A stretch of DNA of 12,777 nucleotides from assembly GCA_021787655.1 (NCBI GenBank), contig JAJYLM010000053.1, positions 1-12,777 of the forward strand, written 5' to 3'. The stretch is from a bacterium. Lineage in GTDB: Bacteria > JAMCPX01. Shown here piece after piece: positions 1 through 7,064 of the stretch (position 1 is its first letter; each line of letters opens with the position of its first letter). A model generated the notes under the pieces. It did not search any database, had not been told where the DNA came from, and was given only the letters and a program-made list of their open reading frames with translations. A program made the translations under genes and the position numbers.

Positions 1-1
1 T

Positions 2-148
2 GGTCTCGACAGTATCGACGCTCTGGACATGGTTGGTATGCTGGAGTCACAGATAGACATCGATGTTAACGTCGACGAACTTACCCATATCCGTACGGTG
101 CAGGACGTCGTCAATTTTGTCTCATCGAAGATCAATGCCCCGGCCTGA
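2..148 (+). CDS. Acyl carrier protein, 3' part only (5' end outside window)
   Basis: The frame is open from the first bases to a TGA at 146-148 and gives 48 residues. It begins inside the phosphopantetheine attachment motif, G-L-D-S-I-D, with the attachment serine at codon 11-13. The following residues (DALDMVGMLE, then an acidic stretch and a VQDVVNFV helix) match the second half of an ACP: helix 2, the acidic helix 3 region and helix 4. The protein would carry acyl intermediates on a 4'-phosphopantetheine arm in the cytoplasm. Its stop lies 14 nt inside the next gene, which suggests translational coupling to the two hotdog proteins and the ligase behind it. Two further ACP genes lie at the other end of the window, so this locus uses at least three carriers. 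The family call is secure; the specific cargo is unknown. Confidence 0.9.
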   Translation, partial: GLDSIDALDMVGMLESQIDIDVNVDELTHIRTVQDVVNFVSSKINAPA

Positions 149-545
149 CGATACCGCCGCCGGGAAAGAGACGTGGGTCATCCCGGAAACATCCAGTGTC
201 CATGACAGCAGCATAGAGCGTTCTTTTTTTATTCCCCGTGACTCTCTGTGGTTCTCCGGTCATTTCCCGAATATGCCCATCGTCCCCGCCATCAGCATGC
301 TCGGCATGATCAACGACACCGTTGCTGCGTATGCTGCGCACCATGGTATCAGCCTGCTCCTGCGGGAGATGAAACGGGTCCGTTTTAAGAAGATCATCAA
401 GCCGGACTCGGCGTTCAGCGTTTCTCTGTTGCTCAGGCCGACGGCCGGCGGTTTCTCCGGATCGTTCCAGTGCACGTCCGGCGGGGACATGGTCTGCGAG
501 GGTTCGCTGGCCATTGACCGGGAACAGACGGCTGGCGGCCGATGA
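135..545 (+). CDS. Hotdog-fold FabZ/ApeI-like dehydratase homologue (136 aa)
   Basis: A small single-hotdog protein of the size usual for FabZ/ApeI. The stretch WFSGHFPNMPIVPAI (about residues 39-53) matches the active-site loop of 3-hydroxyacyl-ACP dehydratases (HFPGxPxxPG), with the catalytic His at H43. The frame is open further upstream, to an ATG at 63, but that part overlaps the ACP coding region, so the ATG at 135 was chosen; it overlaps the ACP stop by 14 nt and has no strong ribosome binding site, in keeping with coupled translation. In FabZ and ApeI the acid partner (Glu or Asp) lies 14 residues after the His; here that residue is Gly, and the PG of the loop is PA. It may therefore be a non-catalytic partner of the next gene product, or a hotdog enzyme with a changed mechanism. 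By family it would act on beta-hydroxyacyl-ACP in the cytoplasm. The fold is well supported; the activity is uncertain. Confidence 0.8.
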   Translation: MPRPDDTAAGKETWVIPETSSVHDSSIERSFFIPRDSLWFSGHFPNMPIVPAISMLGMINDTVAAYAAHHGISLLLREMKRVRFKKIIKPDSAFSVSLLLRPTAGGFSGSFQCTSGGDMVCEGSLAIDREQTAGGR

Positions 546-991
546 ACTACGCTGCCGCGGATTTTATCCCCCACCGGGACAGGATGAAGCTTATCGGCGA
601 CATTATCGAGATTGACGATGCACACTGCGTAACGCAGTCCCTCGCCACAACGCTGTGGCCGTTGTGCGACGGCAGCAGGATCAACTCCATCATCGTCGTG
701 GAACTCGTGGCACAAACAGCGTCCGCATTCGTCGGCTGGAAAAAGAGGGCGGAGCAGAAAGACGCCGGTGCAGGGGTCATCGTGGGGATAAAGAAAGCCG
801 TGATCTCCGTTCCCTTTATCCCGGTCGGTACGAGTCTGAAGACATCGTGCAGGATGCTTGTGAATCTGCATGACCAGTACGCGGAATTCGAGGGCGAGGT
901 CATCGGTGACGGCACGAACTTCGGCTTTGTTCACCTGCAGACGTTCAGCGCGCAGGCACTGCTGTCGGGCGGAAATACCGCCGTCTCATGA
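542..991 (+). CDS. ApeP-like 3-hydroxyacyl-ACP dehydratase (149 aa)
   Basis: The protein starts with an ApeP-type signature, FIPHRDRMKLIGDIIEID, with a His-Arg pair at residues 11-12. A helix, VVELVAQTASAF, follows with Glu54 at the place of the acidic residue in ELMAQ-type hotdog dehydratases. The next stretch (AGVIVGIKKAVISVPFIPVG) matches the ApeP-family pattern of a hotdog sheet ending in a conserved F-P-V-G turn. In aryl-polyene systems ApeI and ApeP are the two dehydratases that make the conjugated double bonds on ACP-bound chains, and this adjacent pair looks equivalent. The ATG at 542 overlaps the previous stop (ATGA) and the stop at 989-991 overlaps the ligase start in the same way, so the three proteins are probably made in fixed proportion. 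Because the preceding homologue lacks its acid residue, this subunit may supply the working catalytic pair. Length is normal for the family. Confidence 0.82.
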   Translation: MNYAAADFIPHRDRMKLIGDIIEIDDAHCVTQSLATTLWPLCDGSRINSIIVVELVAQTASAFVGWKKRAEQKDAGAGVIVGIKKAVISVPFIPVGTSLKTSCRMLVNLHDQYAEFEGEVIGDGTNFGFVHLQTFSAQALLSGGNTAVS

Positions 992-2358
992 GTTTGACGC
1001 TGGCGGATATTTCCCGCGCCCTTGCTCCTGCTCCCGGAATGCCCGGAAGAGAATATATTCTGAACGGTGCATCCTCCACCGATGTCTTCCGTTTGTCGGG
1101 ATCGATCGCTGCATGGCACGAGCGAGGCAACAGGCGGCGACGGCCCCTCTGCCTGGGAACTTCGAGCAAACCTGTTCTTATGGCTGCAATCCTTGCGTCG
1201 TTGAACGGCGGTCCGGACCTTGTCCTGCCAGCGTCCCTCACCGAACGCGTGATCGCGGAAACATGTACCCTGACCGGTGCCTCGGCCGTTCTGACGGACA
1301 GCCCGCAGGAACTGCCCCCGGGCATTCAGACCTTTTCACCGCACACTGACGAAACAGCCGTGCCGCGCTGGCGTCTGCAGCGCAAGCTCAGAGAGCCGTT
1401 CCTTTTCCTGTACACCGGCGGTTCGACCGGTGCGCCGAAGCTGTGGCCAAAAACGCCGGCAAACCTGATCGGTGAAGCGCTCAACCTCAGGCAGGTCTTT
1501 GGAATCCGGAAGCAGGATATTCTTCTCTCGACCGTTCCGCCGCTCCATATCTATGGACTCTTGTTCTCGGTGCTCCTGCCGTTCGTTGCCGGTGCCCGTG
1601 TCAGCAGTGATATGCCATACTTTCCCCGCGAAATTTCCGCGGCGCTTGACCGGACAAAGGCCACGGTATTTATCGGCTCACCCATGCACTACCGTGCACT
1701 CTCCGCATCTTCATTCCGGACAAAGCACCTCAGACAGGCCTTTTCATCGGGAGGATTCCTCGAGGAATCCCACAGCCTGCACTTCACCAACGCCACCGGT
1801 GCAGGGGTCAGCGAGATCTATGGGTCCACGGAGACCGGAGGCATAGCAACCCGCTGCAGGGCACAAGGACAGGCTGCCTGGCAGCCCTTTTCCTGTATCC
1901 GATGGGCAGTTATCAGGGACCGGCTTGCCGTAGCATCACTCTTTCTTTCACCCAATCTGCGCCTGAACAAACAAGGCTTTTTTACCACCGGGGATATTGC
2001 CTCGGATCCCGGAGATGGTACGTTTGTCCTCCACGGGAGAGCAGACGGAATCATCAAGATAGGTGGCAAACGGGTCGATTTAACGGCAATCGAACAGAAG
2101 ATAAAATCCCTGTCCGGTATCGAGGATGCATGGGTCCTGCCACTTCCCTCCCGTCCGGGACGGGAGCACGATATTGCAGCTCTGGTTGTGACCGAAAAGC
2201 CGATTCTCATGCTCAGAAAAATCTTCGCCCGGGTACTCGAGCCGACCCATGTCCCGCGTCGGATCATCAGGGTCCCTTCTCTTCCCACGACTCCATCGGG
2301 CAAGCGCGACCGGCAGGCCGCCGATGCCCTGTTCGCACAGAGCACCGGCGAACGGTAG
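988..2358 (+). CDS. AMP-forming acyl/aryl ligase (ApeH-like adenylating enzyme, 456 aa)
   Basis: This is an ANL-superfamily adenylating enzyme that would activate a carboxylic acid with ATP and pass the acyl-AMP to an ACP or CoA thiol. The core motifs appear in order: the phosphate loop YTGGSTGAPK at residues 142-151, the YGSTET motif at 278-283, TGD at 334-336 (ribose-binding Asp336), the hinge region GRADGIIKIGGKR at 350-362, and near the C-terminus PTTPSGKRDR with the adenylation lysine at K439. The protein is somewhat short for stand-alone acyl-CoA synthetases (usually 500 or more), like the compact ApeH-type ligases that start aryl-polyene synthesis. It overlaps the dehydratase gene by ATGA and is the last gene of this plus-strand segment. 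The stop codon TAG lies inside a perfect palindrome. The substrate (aryl acid or fatty acid) cannot be read from the sequence. Confidence 0.88.
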   Translation: MSLTLADISRALAPAPGMPGREYILNGASSTDVFRLSGSIAAWHERGNRRRRPLCLGTSSKPVLMAAILASLNGGPDLVLPASLTERVIAETCTLTGASAVLTDSPQELPPGIQTFSPHTDETAVPRWRLQRKLREPFLFLYTGGSTGAPKLWPKTPANLIGEALNLRQVFGIRKQDILLSTVPPLHIYGLLFSVLLPFVAGARVSSDMPYFPREISAALDRTKATVFIGSPMHYRALSASSFRTKHLRQAFSSGGFLEESHSLHFTNATGAGVSEIYGSTETGGIATRCRAQGQAAWQPFSCIRWAVIRDRLAVASLFLSPNLRLNKQGFFTTGDIASDPGDGTFVLHGRADGIIKIGGKRVDLTAIEQKIKSLSGIEDAWVLPLPSRPGREHDIAALVVTEKPILMLRKIFARVLEPTHVPRRIIRVPSLPTTPSGKRDRQAADALFAQSTGER

Positions 2359-2382
2359 GGGCATATTGCAATATGCCCCTAC
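2355..2382. repeat. Perfect 28-bp palindrome overlapping the ligase stop codon (REP-like)
   Basis: The left arm GTAGGGGCATATTG (2355-2368) is the exact reverse complement of the right arm CAATATGCCCCTAC (2369-2382), with no loop. The ligase stop TAG at 2356-2358 is within the left arm. No run of T follows on either strand, so it is not a standard intrinsic terminator, although a hairpin of this strength could protect or end the transcript. Palindromes opening with TAGGGGC and closing with GCCCCTA are, from general knowledge, common dispersed repeats in several bacterial phyla. It is most likely a mobile or dispersed repeat that inserted at the end of the gene. Confidence 0.7.
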
Positions 2383-2407
2383 AAAAACGAGGACTTAATA
2401 ATTTTAA

Positions 2408-2445
2408 AAAATCCCCTTCATCCACCTTTGCTAAAGGGTGATTTT
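2408..2445. repeat. Degenerate inverted repeat (AAAATCCCC...GGGTGATTTT)
   Basis: The left end AAAATCCCCTT (2408-2418) pairs with the right end AAGGGTGATTTT (2434-2445), allowing one bulged base, and a TTTGCTAAAG centre sits between them. Elements of the type AAATCCCCC...TTTGC..AAAGGGGGATTT are familiar dispersed repeats in many bacterial genomes, and this copy looks decayed. It lies between two convergent operons and could also help to end transcription. The pairing is visible; the repeat family is inferred from memory. Confidence 0.45.
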
Positions 2446-2463
2446 GTATCTTCAATGAATCTT

Positions 2464-2554
2464 CACCAAAGACGAATCTCCACCCTGGGAGGATGAGCCT
2501 GTAGCTCTCGCCCGTGGAGGAGAATAAGGAAACTTCCTTATTGCTGTTTTGGTG
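2464..2554. other. Nested foldback structure between convergent operons
   Basis: An outer stem is formed by CACCAAA (2464-2470) and TTTGGTG (2548-2554). Inside it CTCCAC (2479-2484) can pair with GTGGAG (2514-2519), and a separate perfect hairpin AATAAGGAA-AC-TTCCTTATT occupies 2523-2542. No open frame of note runs through it. The core on the plus strand, beginning GAATCTCC and ending GTGGAGGAG, recalls the structured right end (omega-RNA scaffold) of IS200/IS605 elements, but no TnpA or TnpB coding remnant was seen next to it. It could equally be a termination region for the two converging operons. Function unknown. Confidence 0.35.
2523..2542. terminator. Possible bidirectional terminator hairpin (9-bp stem)
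   Basis: A perfect 9-bp stem, AATAAGGAA / TTCCTTATT, with a 2-nt spacer lies 23 nt downstream of the stop of the minus-strand DH-PPTase gene and in the gap between converging genes. The stem is AT-rich and lacks a long T tract after it on either strand, so termination is a weak inference drawn mostly from position. Confidence 0.35.
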
Positions 2555-2564
2555 TTAACCGTTT

Positions 2565-4052
2565 TCAGCCATCGGCAACCTTCAGAACGGTAAACAGGTG
2601 ATCGCCGACAGGGGCATGAACAGCCTCGGATATCCTGCCGCGAATCGATACGGTGCTGCGGTCGAATGAAATCTCCTTCAGTTCAACGCCCGACCATGCT
2701 GCCGGAAGCGACATTCCGGACACCTTGACCGCGCATTCCTTGGTCGTCCAGACCCTCAGCGCTGCCTGCTCCTCTCCGAGCGGTGATTGTGCGCACAGCG
2801 ACCGCTCGGCCGGCGTCATAAATATGTGCGCCCCCTTCATCAGCACATCCCGGATCCGCTCAACATCAACACCAACAGGACGATCGCTCCCGACGGCAAC
2901 GGCAAACCGGTCATCATGCGCTGCACTGCAATACAGGGGCTGTCTGCCCCCGTCCACCGGGCATGCAGGATGGATGTTATCGGGTGCAACGGTCTCTATG
3001 AGCGACGGGTCGTCCGGCACCTCAGCAGCCGAAAGCATACGAACGAGACGCTTGAGTGCTATCCGCGCTCCCACGAACCTGTTCATTTTGCCCGGAAACC
3101 TCTTCTGTCCCACTGCTCTCTCATGGCCGGTCAGGACCCTCCCGGAAAAGGGCAGGATACTTGCCAGTTCCACAACAGACATCGCCGGGACTTCGTTGCG
3201 GATGACGCTGAATTCGTCCGTGATGTCCGTCCGTATCCACGATGGCACCTGCAATCTATCCTGGAATACGTTCTTCATCCGGACGCCGTCTGCACGTTCG
3301 CACAGCCTGCCTGCTGCGTCGTAGATCAATATGTCGAACAGGAGTGTATGGACATCCTGTGCCCCTGCAGGAACAACCCTGCACCAGTACTGTGCCCCTG
3401 CTTCGGCCGGATACATGATCGTGCGTGCCGCATAGCCGACAGGAAATGCAATGAATCCATGATAGCGCTGCCCCCATGCGCACGCGACGTGGAATGCGGC
3501 ATCGAGGACAAACGGCGACCCCAGGAGCCGGCCCGGCGTTCCAAAGTCAGGCGACTGTAGTCCTGCGACCGCCCCCTCGTTGAACAGATAAACGGTCCCC
3601 ACTGCGTTCTGAAACGATGGCCCGAACGGTACGAGCTCTTCGTATAGCCGCTCTGCCGGCACGGCAAAGCACACGCCCTCACCGGCACAGGCGCGATCCA
3701 GGGACAACGGTACCGGCAGGCTGATTTCGGAAAATGAAACACGGGCATATTCGCGGAACCTGGAGAGTGATCCCCCCGGAGTATGGACGATTGCGCCCAG
3801 TGATGCTTTCAGGGAGCCATCATCGCCCAAAGCGATATCTGCAAGGGCATCAAAACCTTCCTGGTGAGGTTCAATCGAAAGAAATCTCAGGAATTCTGCA
3901 TCCCTCGAACTCAGGACCTGGTGACCGGGACTATGTGCTGCCACAGCCTCCGCAAGACGTTCGAGCGATTCTACAGCCGGGTACACGGCACGTCCCTCGA
4001 TCGTATGGTCGGCAAGATAGGGACGATTGAGTAGCCGGACAGGGTACCTCAT
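2565..4052 (-). CDS. Polyketide-type dehydratase fused to 4'-phosphopantetheinyl transferase (495 aa)
   Basis: Two enzymes are joined. Residues about 1-270 look like a double-hotdog polyketide synthase dehydratase (PS-DH): the N-terminal hotdog carries HxxxGxxxxP as H16-TIE-G20-RAVY-P25, and the C-terminal hotdog carries the catalytic Asp in LDAAFH (D184, H188) after a GPSF segment (144-147). After a linker, residues about 335-495 form a PPTase of the Sfp/AcpS superfamily, with the magnesium-binding GVDVE (394-398; D396, E398) and WTTKECAVK (435-443; K438, E439, K443). The DH would make double bonds on ACP-bound chains; the PPTase would turn apo-ACPs into holo-ACPs, presumably the three encoded here. 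DH followed by PPTase is the C-terminal order of enediyne-type iterative PKSs, but here there is no KS, AT, ACP or KR in the same chain. It is the last gene of the minus-strand operon, starting 8 nt after the thioesterase stop; no clear ribosome binding site precedes the ATG. Confidence 0.85.
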   Translation of the reverse strand: MRYPVRLLNRPYLADHTIEGRAVYPAVESLERLAEAVAAHSPGHQVLSSRDAEFLRFLSIEPHQEGFDALADIALGDDGSLKASLGAIVHTPGGSLSRFREYARVSFSEISLPVPLSLDRACAGEGVCFAVPAERLYEELVPFGPSFQNAVGTVYLFNEGAVAGLQSPDFGTPGRLLGSPFVLDAAFHVACAWGQRYHGFIAFPVGYAARTIMYPAEAGAQYWCRVVPAGAQDVHTLLFDILIYDAAGRLCERADGVRMKNVFQDRLQVPSWIRTDITDEFSVIRNEVPAMSVVELASILPFSGRVLTGHERAVGQKRFPGKMNRFVGARIALKRLVRMLSAAEVPDDPSLIETVAPDNIHPACPVDGGRQPLYCSAAHDDRFAVAVGSDRPVGVDVERIRDVLMKGAHIFMTPAERSLCAQSPLGEEQAALRVWTTKECAVKVSGMSLPAAWSGVELKEISFDRSTVSIRGRISEAVHAPVGDHLFTVLKVADG

Positions 4053-4060
4053 GAATGTTG

Positions 4061-4540
4061 TTATTTGGGAAAGTTTTCCCAGAGATGGACGGTCTTCTTG
4101 TCAACCGCCACCGGCCATCCGGAAGGGCTCATGGCACAGTGCTGCGTAAACCCTGTACAGATCATTTTACCGCTCTCCGCATGCGTGATAACGTACCTGA
4201 ACATGACCTTGACCCGGCTGATTTCTGCAGGGCGCGTGTGTATCCACATCGGATCGTCATAGTAAAGCGGTGAGTGATAGCTGACGCCGAGATCGATGAT
4301 GGGGTATACATAACCGCTGTCCTCGACCTCTTTGTACGGGTATCCTATGTCCCGCATCAGGCTTGCACGTCCGAGTTCGAAGTAGCGCAGGTAATTCGCA
4401 TGGTATACTACTTCGGATCGGTCGGTGTCTGCATAGAGTGTACGGTTGAATACCCGGTGCCAGACCAGCTTGCCCGCCGTGTCGCGGATAAAGGGTGAAG
4501 ACGGGCTGATGGGTTCAGGGTTAAAGGGTGCTGGTTTCAT
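4061..4540 (-). CDS. YbgC/4HBT-family acyl thioesterase (159 aa)
   Basis: A single-hotdog thioesterase of the 4-hydroxybenzoyl-CoA/YbgC group. The active-site signature YADTDRSEVVYHANYLRYFE spans residues 36-55; by comparison with E. coli YbgC the catalytic Asp is D40, followed by the VVYHxxY helix start. A stretch about 30 residues on, ending LGVSYHSPLYYDD, is the usual next strand-turn of the fold. An N-terminal extension of about 25 residues, rich in Pro and Ser, precedes the domain. The enzyme would hydrolyse acyl-ACP or acyl-CoA in the cytoplasm, either releasing the finished chain or clearing stalled intermediates. Its ATG directly follows the TAG of the upstream ketosynthase (no intervening base), with AGGGGGG as a ribosome binding site inside that gene. 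The family is clear; whether it is a release or editing enzyme is inference. Confidence 0.85.
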   Translation of the reverse strand: MKPAPFNPEPISPSSPFIRDTAGKLVWHRVFNRTLYADTDRSEVVYHANYLRYFELGRASLMRDIGYPYKEVEDSGYVYPIIDLGVSYHSPLYYDDPMWIHTRPAEISRVKVMFRYVITHAESGKMICTGFTQHCAMSPSGWPVAVDKKTVHLWENFPK

Positions 4541-5806
4541 CTAAACCCCCCTGAAAACGACGCAGCAGTTCGTCCCGCCAAACCCGAAGGCGTTGGACAT
4601 GGCAATCTCGTAGTTCTGTTTTCTTGCCTCGTTGGGAACAACGTCGACGGCCTGAAATGCAGGGTCCGGGATATGGTTCATGGTCGGAAGAATGATCCCC
4701 TGCTGCATGCCCTCGATGGTGAGTGCGCCTTCTATCGCGGCAGCGGCGCCCAGCGTATGACCGATCTGGGACTTATTGGAAGAAACCGGTATGTGCTCGA
4801 GGTTGCTGCCGAATACTTCCCTGAGGCAGTTGATCTCGTTCGCATCGCCCTTGGGCGTTGAGGTTCCGTGGGTGTTGACATAGTGAATGTCCGCGGGCTG
4901 CAGGCCTGCATCATCGATGGCCTCGCGCATCGCACGGATAACGGTCGGTCCGTTCGGCCGTGTGAAGTGATACGCATCTGATGTCCAGCCTACCCCGATG
5001 ACCTCTGCACGCGGCCTGAGGCCGTAGACAGGGATCATCTCCTCGGCTGCGAGAACAACGACCCCCGCGCCCTCTGAGAGCACAAAGCCCTGGCGGTCGA
5101 TGCTGAACGGCCGGGACGCCTTGCCGGGATCGTTCCATGCCCGGTCAGATTCACCCACCTTGATGACAGCGTTCATATTGGCAAACCCATGGAGTATTTC
5201 CGGCATGATCGGCGTGTCCACGCCGCCCGCAAGTACGAAGTCATTGTCTCCGTCCCGTATCATCCTCGCACCAAGACCGATGGCATAATTCCCCGAAGCG
5301 CATGCAGCCTGCGGTGAAAATATCGGTCCGGTAAATCCCAGCATCATGCTTGCTTTTCCCGACGGAAGGTTGGCGCACAGATTCGGGAGGAGGTAGTTGC
5401 TCACACTGTTCGGCCCCTTCTCCTGCAGGTTGATCGTCGCCTTTCGATAGGCATCATGGCCGTTGATCGCGGAACCGATCATGCAGGCAGTTCTCTCTTT
5501 AACGCCGTCGACCATCTGCAGGCCGGCATGGACCAGCGCGTCCCTGCAGACCGCCATCGTGAGAATCACATACATGGCATTCCATTCTTTTGCCTCTTTC
5601 TCGCTGGAGAAATCCAGCCGTGCGGGGTTCCAGTCCGGGATCTCGCCGACCACATTAGCCGGCGTATCTGCCTGACACCGCGTGACACGGCGGAATCCGG
5701 TTTCTCCGCGGACCGCTCGTCTCCACGTTTCGTCGAGTGTCTTCCCCAGGGGTGTTGCCATGGCATACCCTACTACAAAAACCCGTCTGTTTTTCGGTGA
5801 TTTCAT
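4541..5806 (-). CDS. Beta-ketoacyl-ACP synthase II-type (FabF-like) ketosynthase (421 aa)
   Basis: A full-length FabF-type condensing enzyme of the usual length. The nucleophile is C169 in QAACASGNYAIG; the first catalytic His is H313 in NTHGTSTPKGD; K345 and H350 lie in NKSQIGHTLGAAAA; the glycine-rich FGFGGTN is at 407-413. All residues needed for decarboxylative condensation with malonyl-ACP are present, so it is predicted to be active rather than a chain-length factor. A GAGGAG ribosome binding site lies 3 nt before the ATG, and the upstream ketosynthase stops 7 nt earlier. The adjacent pair of ketosynthases suggests a heterodimer of the KS/CLF kind, as in type II PKSs and aryl-polyene synthases, except that neither partner has lost its cysteine. 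Start is supported by the typical N-terminus RRVFVVGYAMATPLG. Confidence 0.92.
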   Translation of the reverse strand: MKSPKNRRVFVVGYAMATPLGKTLDETWRRAVRGETGFRRVTRCQADTPANVVGEIPDWNPARLDFSSEKEAKEWNAMYVILTMAVCRDALVHAGLQMVDGVKERTACMIGSAINGHDAYRKATINLQEKGPNSVSNYLLPNLCANLPSGKASMMLGFTGPIFSPQAACASGNYAIGLGARMIRDGDNDFVLAGGVDTPIMPEILHGFANMNAVIKVGESDRAWNDPGKASRPFSIDRQGFVLSEGAGVVVLAAEEMIPVYGLRPRAEVIGVGWTSDAYHFTRPNGPTVIRAMREAIDDAGLQPADIHYVNTHGTSTPKGDANEINCLREVFGSNLEHIPVSSNKSQIGHTLGAAAAIEGALTIEGMQQGIILPTMNHIPDPAFQAVDVVPNEARKQNYEIAMSNAFGFGGTNCCVVFRGV

Positions 5807-5813
5807 AAGCTCC

Positions 5814-7064
5814 TCATTGTATCCTGTGAACTATGATACAGGCATTGGCACCGCCAAAGCCGAATGCATTTTTCAGGACATATTCCTGCTGCAGTGTCCG
5901 TGCAGTTCCGGGAACACAGTCAAGGTCGATTGCCGGATCAGGGGTGTAATTGATCGTCGGAAGGATGGTGCTGCGCATCATTCCCTCCATGGCAAAAATA
6001 CCTTCGATCGCACTGGATGCTCCCATTGCATGGCCGATCATGGATTTGTTCGCACTGACCGGCGGGATCCTGTCCTGAAAGATCCTGCGGAGTGCCTTAT
6101 ATTCAACCTCGTCCCCTACCCTCGTTGATGTCGCATGCGCGTTGACTGCAGCAACGGCACCGGGATTGATTCCCGCATGCTTGAGAGCGCCGTCGATACA
6201 GTGAACGATGGTCTCTTCCCGCGGCGCAACGGTGTGGTAGGCATCGGCTGTCATCGACCATCCCGCCAGTTCCAGAGAGAAGGACAGCCCATGCTCCTGT
6301 GCAAATTCCCTGGTCGAAAGAATGACACACCCTGCACCCTCCGATATGATGAACCCCCGCCGGCCGGCTGAAAACGGCCTGCTCGCACATGCCGGAGGCT
6401 CGGGGGCATAGTCCGGGCTGTCCTGGTATGCACCGTTCATCGTGGCAAACCCTGCAACAATGCTCTCCACCAGCGGGAAATCCACAGCTCCGCAGATCAC
6501 GACATCCGCCATATTGTTCTGCAACAACAGCGAGCCGATGATCAGAGAGGTACTTCCTGTGGCACAGGCAGTGACCGTGGTCAGTATCGGTCCCGTGGCA
6601 TTCGTCAGTATCGATACCTTGCCGCCGACCATGTTGATGCAGGAATTCGGATTCACATACGGTTTGGGCAGCTGTCCCGACTGCACCAGCGCCCTGTCAG
6701 CATCGAGCACTGCATCGAGACCGCCGATGGCCGTACTGAAGGTCGTCGCCACTCTCGGAGACAGTTCCCCGGTAATCTCAAGTCCGATCTTCTGAAGGGT
6801 GCGGTGGACCACGAGCATCCCGTACTTAAAAATAGGCGATTTCCAATGGACCATTTCCCGGGGACGCAAAAACGGATACGGCGTTACGTCGGCTTCGGGT
6901 ACCTGTCCGGCAGCATGTACCGGAAAATTTTCTCTCATCGGAAACCGGGTCAGCAGGCCTACACCGCTCTGTCCCGAAGCAGCACGGTCCCATTGCTCCT
7001 CAAAGGAAATACCCAGGGGAGATACGGCATCGTACCCTAAGACAACGGGGCGGCGGTCGTTCAT
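5814..7064 (-). CDS. Second FabF-like ketosynthase (about 416 aa)
   Basis: A condensing enzyme with C167 in TACATGSTS, H310 in NAHATSTRVGDE, K340 and H345 in NKSMIGHAMGASSA, and FGFGGAN near the C-terminus. The residues are those of a catalytically competent KS; the NAHATST form differs from the more usual NxHGTST. The start was set at the ATG at 7064 because MNDRRPVVLGYDAVSPLG is the standard N-terminus of the family. The frame stays open upstream: a GTG at 7148 preceded by AGGA would add 28 residues, and an ATG at 7262 lies inside the upstream radical SAM gene. The 148-nt gap to that gene is the longest among the genes from 7262 down to 2565. The stop overlaps no gene and lies 7 nt before the next KS. 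Together the two enzymes probably act on the same chain, perhaps as a heterodimer. Confidence 0.88.
   Translation of the reverse strand: MNDRRPVVLGYDAVSPLGISFEEQWDRAASGQSGVGLLTRFPMRENFPVHAAGQVPEADVTPYPFLRPREMVHWKSPIFKYGMLVVHRTLQKIGLEITGELSPRVATTFSTAIGGLDAVLDADRALVQSGQLPKPYVNPNSCINMVGGKVSILTNATGPILTTVTACATGSTSLIIGSLLLQNNMADVVICGAVDFPLVESIVAGFATMNGAYQDSPDYAPEPPACASRPFSAGRRGFIISEGAGCVILSTREFAQEHGLSFSLELAGWSMTADAYHTVAPREETIVHCIDGALKHAGINPGAVAAVNAHATSTRVGDEVEYKALRRIFQDRIPPVSANKSMIGHAMGASSAIEGIFAMEGMMRSTILPTINYTPDPAIDLDCVPGTARTLQQEYVLKNAFGFGGANACIIVHRIQ

Noticed and set aside
63..134. Upstream ATG at 63 as start of the first hotdog protein
   Set aside because: The added residues lie entirely over the ACP coding region and do not resemble the family's N-terminus; ATG 135 gives the normal length.
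260..934. Minus-strand frame of 224 codons opposite the two hotdog dehydratase genes
   Set aside because: Antisense shadow of motif-bearing genes; no family features and no ribosome binding site of note.
2355..2382. Intrinsic terminator for the ligase operon
   Set aside because: The stem is strong, but no T-run follows on the plus strand, so it was classed as a dispersed repeat.
2653..3560. Plus-strand frames opposite the DH-PPTase gene
   Set aside because: The minus-strand reading contains PS-DH and PPTase motifs; the plus-strand translations have low-complexity Ser/Arg/Cys-rich composition.
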